From assembly GCF_900240945.1 (NCBI RefSeq), contig NZ_OESG01000014.1:242922-306921 (forward strand): 64,000 bases of DNA. Reading direction: 5' to 3'. The translations under genes were made by a program, and so were the position numbers. Shown here in pieces: positions 62,304 to 64,000 of the stretch; position 1 is the stretch's first letter; each line of letters opens with the position of its first letter. This stretch comes from Mycobacterium sp. 3519A (GTDB taxonomy: Bacteria; Actinomycetota; Actinomycetes; Mycobacteriales; Mycobacteriaceae). Below the pieces are notes generated by a model that was not told the DNA's origin, ran no database searches, and saw only the letters and a program-made list of their open reading frames with translations.

Positions 62304-63614
62304 TCAGCCTTCTTCGGCGGTCTCGGGCCGCGGCCCGGGAACCCCGAAGTCGCCGAAGGTGGTCGGCCGGCGCGACGGCTGGTATCCGTGCACGGCTTCG
62401 GCGTACGCGGTCTCGGCGTGCTGGGTGAAGTCGACGCCGGTGGTCTCGTCCTCGGCGCTGATCCGGAAGCCCATCACCCGGTCGATGATCTTGCCGAGCA
62501 GATACGACACCCCGAATGCGTAGGCGCCGACGACCACCGCAGCGAGCGCCTGCTTACCGAGTTGGCCGAGGCCGCCGCCGTAGAACAGACCGTGCGCGCC
62601 GCCGGTCATCACCGGCGTGGCCAGCAGGCCGATCAGCAGCACACCGACCACACCGCCGACGAAGTGCACGCCCACGACGTCGAGCGAATCGTCGTAGTTG
62701 AAGCGGAACTTCGCGCCCACCGCGAACGAGCAGACGATGCCCGCGGCGATGCCGACGACTGCGGCGCCGAGGGTGTTCACGGTGCCGCAGGACGGGGTGA
62801 TGGCGACCAGGCCGGCGATCACGCCAGAGGCGGCGCCGAAGGTGGTGGGCCTGCCGTCGCGGATCTGCTCGACGACGATCCAGCCCAGCATGCCGAGGCA
62901 TCCCGCGACCAGGGTGTTGAGGAAGACCGCGGACGCCATGCCGTTGGCGGCCAGCGCGGAGCCTGCGTTGAAGCCGAACCAGCCGAACCACAGCAGGCCG
63001 CAGCCGAGCAGCACGAAGGGCAGGTTGTGCGGGCGCATGGCGTCCTTCTTGAAGCCGATGCGGGGGCCGAGGACGAGCGCCAGCGCCAACGCCGACATGC
63101 CGGAGACGATCTCGACGACCAGACCGCCCGCGTAGTCGAGCGCGCCGAATTCGAACAGCCAGCCGCCGGGGGCCCACACCCAGTGCGCGACGACGGAGTA
63201 CACCGCGACGGTCCACAGCGGGACGAACACCATCCAGGCGGCGAACTTGGCGCGGTCGGCGATGGCGCCGCTGACCAGTGCGGCGGTGACGATCGCGAAG
63301 CCCAATTGGAAGGTGGCGAACAGCAATTCGGGCACGTGACCGTGCAGCGTGTCCGGGTTGATGCCGAGCATGCCGATGTGTTCGAGGCCGCCGATGAAGC
63401 CGCCCGCATCGCCGGTGAACGCCAGGCTGTAGCCGACCAGCAGCCACGCGACCGTCACCAGCGGGATCGAGATGAAGCTCATCATGATCATGTTGAGCAC
63501 GCCGGTGGTGCGGACCATGCCGCCGTAGAAGATGGCCAGGCCCGGCGTCATCAGCAGGACGAGTGCGGTGCTGGCGAGCAGCCACGCGGTGGCGGCAGGG
63601 TCGATGGCGTCCAA
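62304..63614 (-). CDS. amt: Ammonium transporter with substituted twin-His motif
   Basis: 436 residues, eleven membrane spans, Amt/Mep/Rh family. TTG start at 63614 with AAAGGAG eight bases upstream; the protein begins LDAIDPAATAWLLAS. Conserved features: Asp160 in LDYAGG, FNAGSAL with the Phe gate region, and His317 in VVGVHFVGG. The first His of the central twin-His pair is Glu168 (GGLVVEIVSG where E. coli AmtB has VVHI). The C-terminus contains the usual regulatory helix (ISAEDETTGVDFTQHAETAY) bound by GlnK in relatives, but no glnK gene is in the 300 bases downstream. A GlnR-like operator lies upstream. Confidence 0.92.
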   Translation of the reverse strand: MDAIDPAATAWLLASTALVLLMTPGLAIFYGGMVRTTGVLNMIMMSFISIPLVTVAWLLVGYSLAFTGDAGGFIGGLEHIGMLGINPDTLHGHVPELLFATFQLGFAIVTAALVSGAIADRAKFAAWMVFVPLWTVAVYSVVAHWVWAPGGWLFEFGALDYAGGLVVEIVSGMSALALALVLGPRIGFKKDAMRPHNLPFVLLGCGLLWFGWFGFNAGSALAANGMASAVFLNTLVAGCLGMLGWIVVEQIRDGRPTTFGAASGVIAGLVAITPSCGTVNTLGAAVVGIAAGIVCSFAVGAKFRFNYDDSLDVVGVHFVGGVVGVLLIGLLATPVMTGGAHGLFYGGGLGQLGKQALAAVVVGAYAFGVSYLLGKIIDRVMGFRISAEDETTGVDFTQHAETAYAEAVHGYQPSRRPTTFGDFGVPGPRPETAEEG

Positions 63615-63679
63615 GTCGGGCTCCTTTGCACGGTTCGCCCGAGAATGTCGGTCCCGCGTTTCAGCCACGCGGCAAATCT

Positions 63680-63713
63680 GTTACCGGCATGTTTCGTGTT
63701 TCGGCGGAGTTAC
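63680..63713 (-). promoter_or_regulatory. GlnR-like operator upstream of amt
   Basis: On the minus strand GTAAC-N6-GAAAC (63713-63698) is followed by GAAAC-N6-GTAAC (63695-63680). Both match the actinobacterial GlnR half-site pattern gTnAC-n6-GaAAC. The pair lies 66-100 bases upstream of the amt start, in keeping with GlnR activation of ammonium uptake under nitrogen limitation. Confidence 0.6.
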
Positions 63714-63780
63714 CGAAAGCTCACGGCTGTTGTGCGGTTGCGCCGAGTGGCCAGTTATTGCACGCAAATCGCGGGCGGTT

Positions 63781-64000
63781 TCACGCTGTGATTGCAACAG
63801 CGGGTGGTTTTGACGGGTTTGAGAGTAGTTCGTCGAGGGTTTCGGCTGGGGTCTTCCAGCTCAGGGTTTGCCGGGGCCGGTTGTTGAGCTTGGCGGCGAC
63901 GTAGTCCAGATAGTCTGCCGGGAAGATCGACAAGTCGGTGCCTTTAGCAAAGTATTGGCGCAGCAGTCCGTTGGTGTTCTCGTTGGTCCCGCGCTGCCAT
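63781..64000 (-). mobile_element. IS30-family transposase, C-terminal part
   Basis: The last 72 codons of a transposase are visible; the rest lies beyond the right edge. The translation starts [20 protein letters not shown] and continues [20 protein letters not shown], the end of the DDE domain of IS30-type transposases, including the catalytic Glu of NEN. Stop at 63781. The terminal inverted repeat should lie between about 63720 and 63780 but could not be fixed without the other end. It marks an insertion upstream of amt. Confidence 0.85.

Noticed and set aside
62388..63791. Plus-strand frame of 467 codons
   Set aside because: Antisense to amt; no plausible product.

Overview
The window is chromosomal DNA of a mycobacterium, most likely a fast-growing environmental species (Mycolicibacterium type). 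The DNA is GC-rich. It carries hallmark mycobacterial genes (iniB-iniA-iniC, an etfD/Rv0338c-type iron-sulfur protein, a PGRS-type glycine-rich protein, an MPT63-like antigen, a GjpA-type porin), HspR operators of the HAIR type, and a gene order that recalls the M. tuberculosis Rv0312-Rv0385 interval with insertions, losses and inversions. Species identity is inference; no rRNA gene is present.

Layout. 1-5.1 kb: CO dehydrogenase operon coxM-coxS-coxL followed by an XdhC-type maturation gene that runs off the left edge, with a divergent LysR regulator. 5.3-6.7 kb: GjpA-like porin. 6.7-14.2 kb: a long minus-strand set (alpha/beta hydrolase, Rv0383c-like membrane protein, SDR, lipoprotein, SpoU-type RNA methyltransferase, GH76 glycosidase, NhaA-thioredoxin fusion). 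14.3-17 kb: clpB with an HspR operator. 17-22 kb: small secreted protein, GAP-family membrane protein, TetR plus divergent membrane protein, type II flavohemoglobin, aldose epimerase. 21.9-26.1 kb: dnaK-grpE-dnaJ-hspR operon with two HAIR boxes. 26.2-27.3 kb: a decayed Xre/RES-type toxin-antitoxin module. 27.3-36 kb: MPT63-like protein, PGRS protein without a PE domain, asparagine-type permease, a metallo-beta-lactamase-fold protein, a lipoprotein, Tpx, DLH and an LLM-class oxidoreductase.

36.1-48.7 kb is the most distinctive part: an expanded ini locus. Two small membrane proteins with Thr-rich tails precede iniC, iniA, iniB and an Rv0340-like IniB-domain protein (minus strand). Divergent from these are a degenerate Hsp70-like membrane protein, an IniR-type LuxR regulator and a second Hsp70-like membrane protein (plus strand). 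The intergenic segments of this locus repeatedly carry the heptamer TTAGGGG, which I propose as the operator of the locus. Dynamin-like GTPases, IniB-domain proteins and membrane-anchored actin/Hsp70-fold proteins with disordered outer tails may form one envelope-stress system.

48.7-64 kb: etfD behind two identical-type palindromes, an alanine/aspartate aminotransferase, an enoyl-CoA hydratase, a YibE/F protein, rmlA in an operon with a P450, the TetR regulator of that operon with two shared operators, a UDP-glucose dehydrogenase, a frame-disrupted DUF7159 (Rv0312-like) gene, an ammonium transporter with a substituted twin-His site and a GlnR-like operator, and the end of an IS30-family transposase at the right edge. 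No rRNA, tRNA or CRISPR array was seen, and no gene-free stretch exceeds 300 bases.
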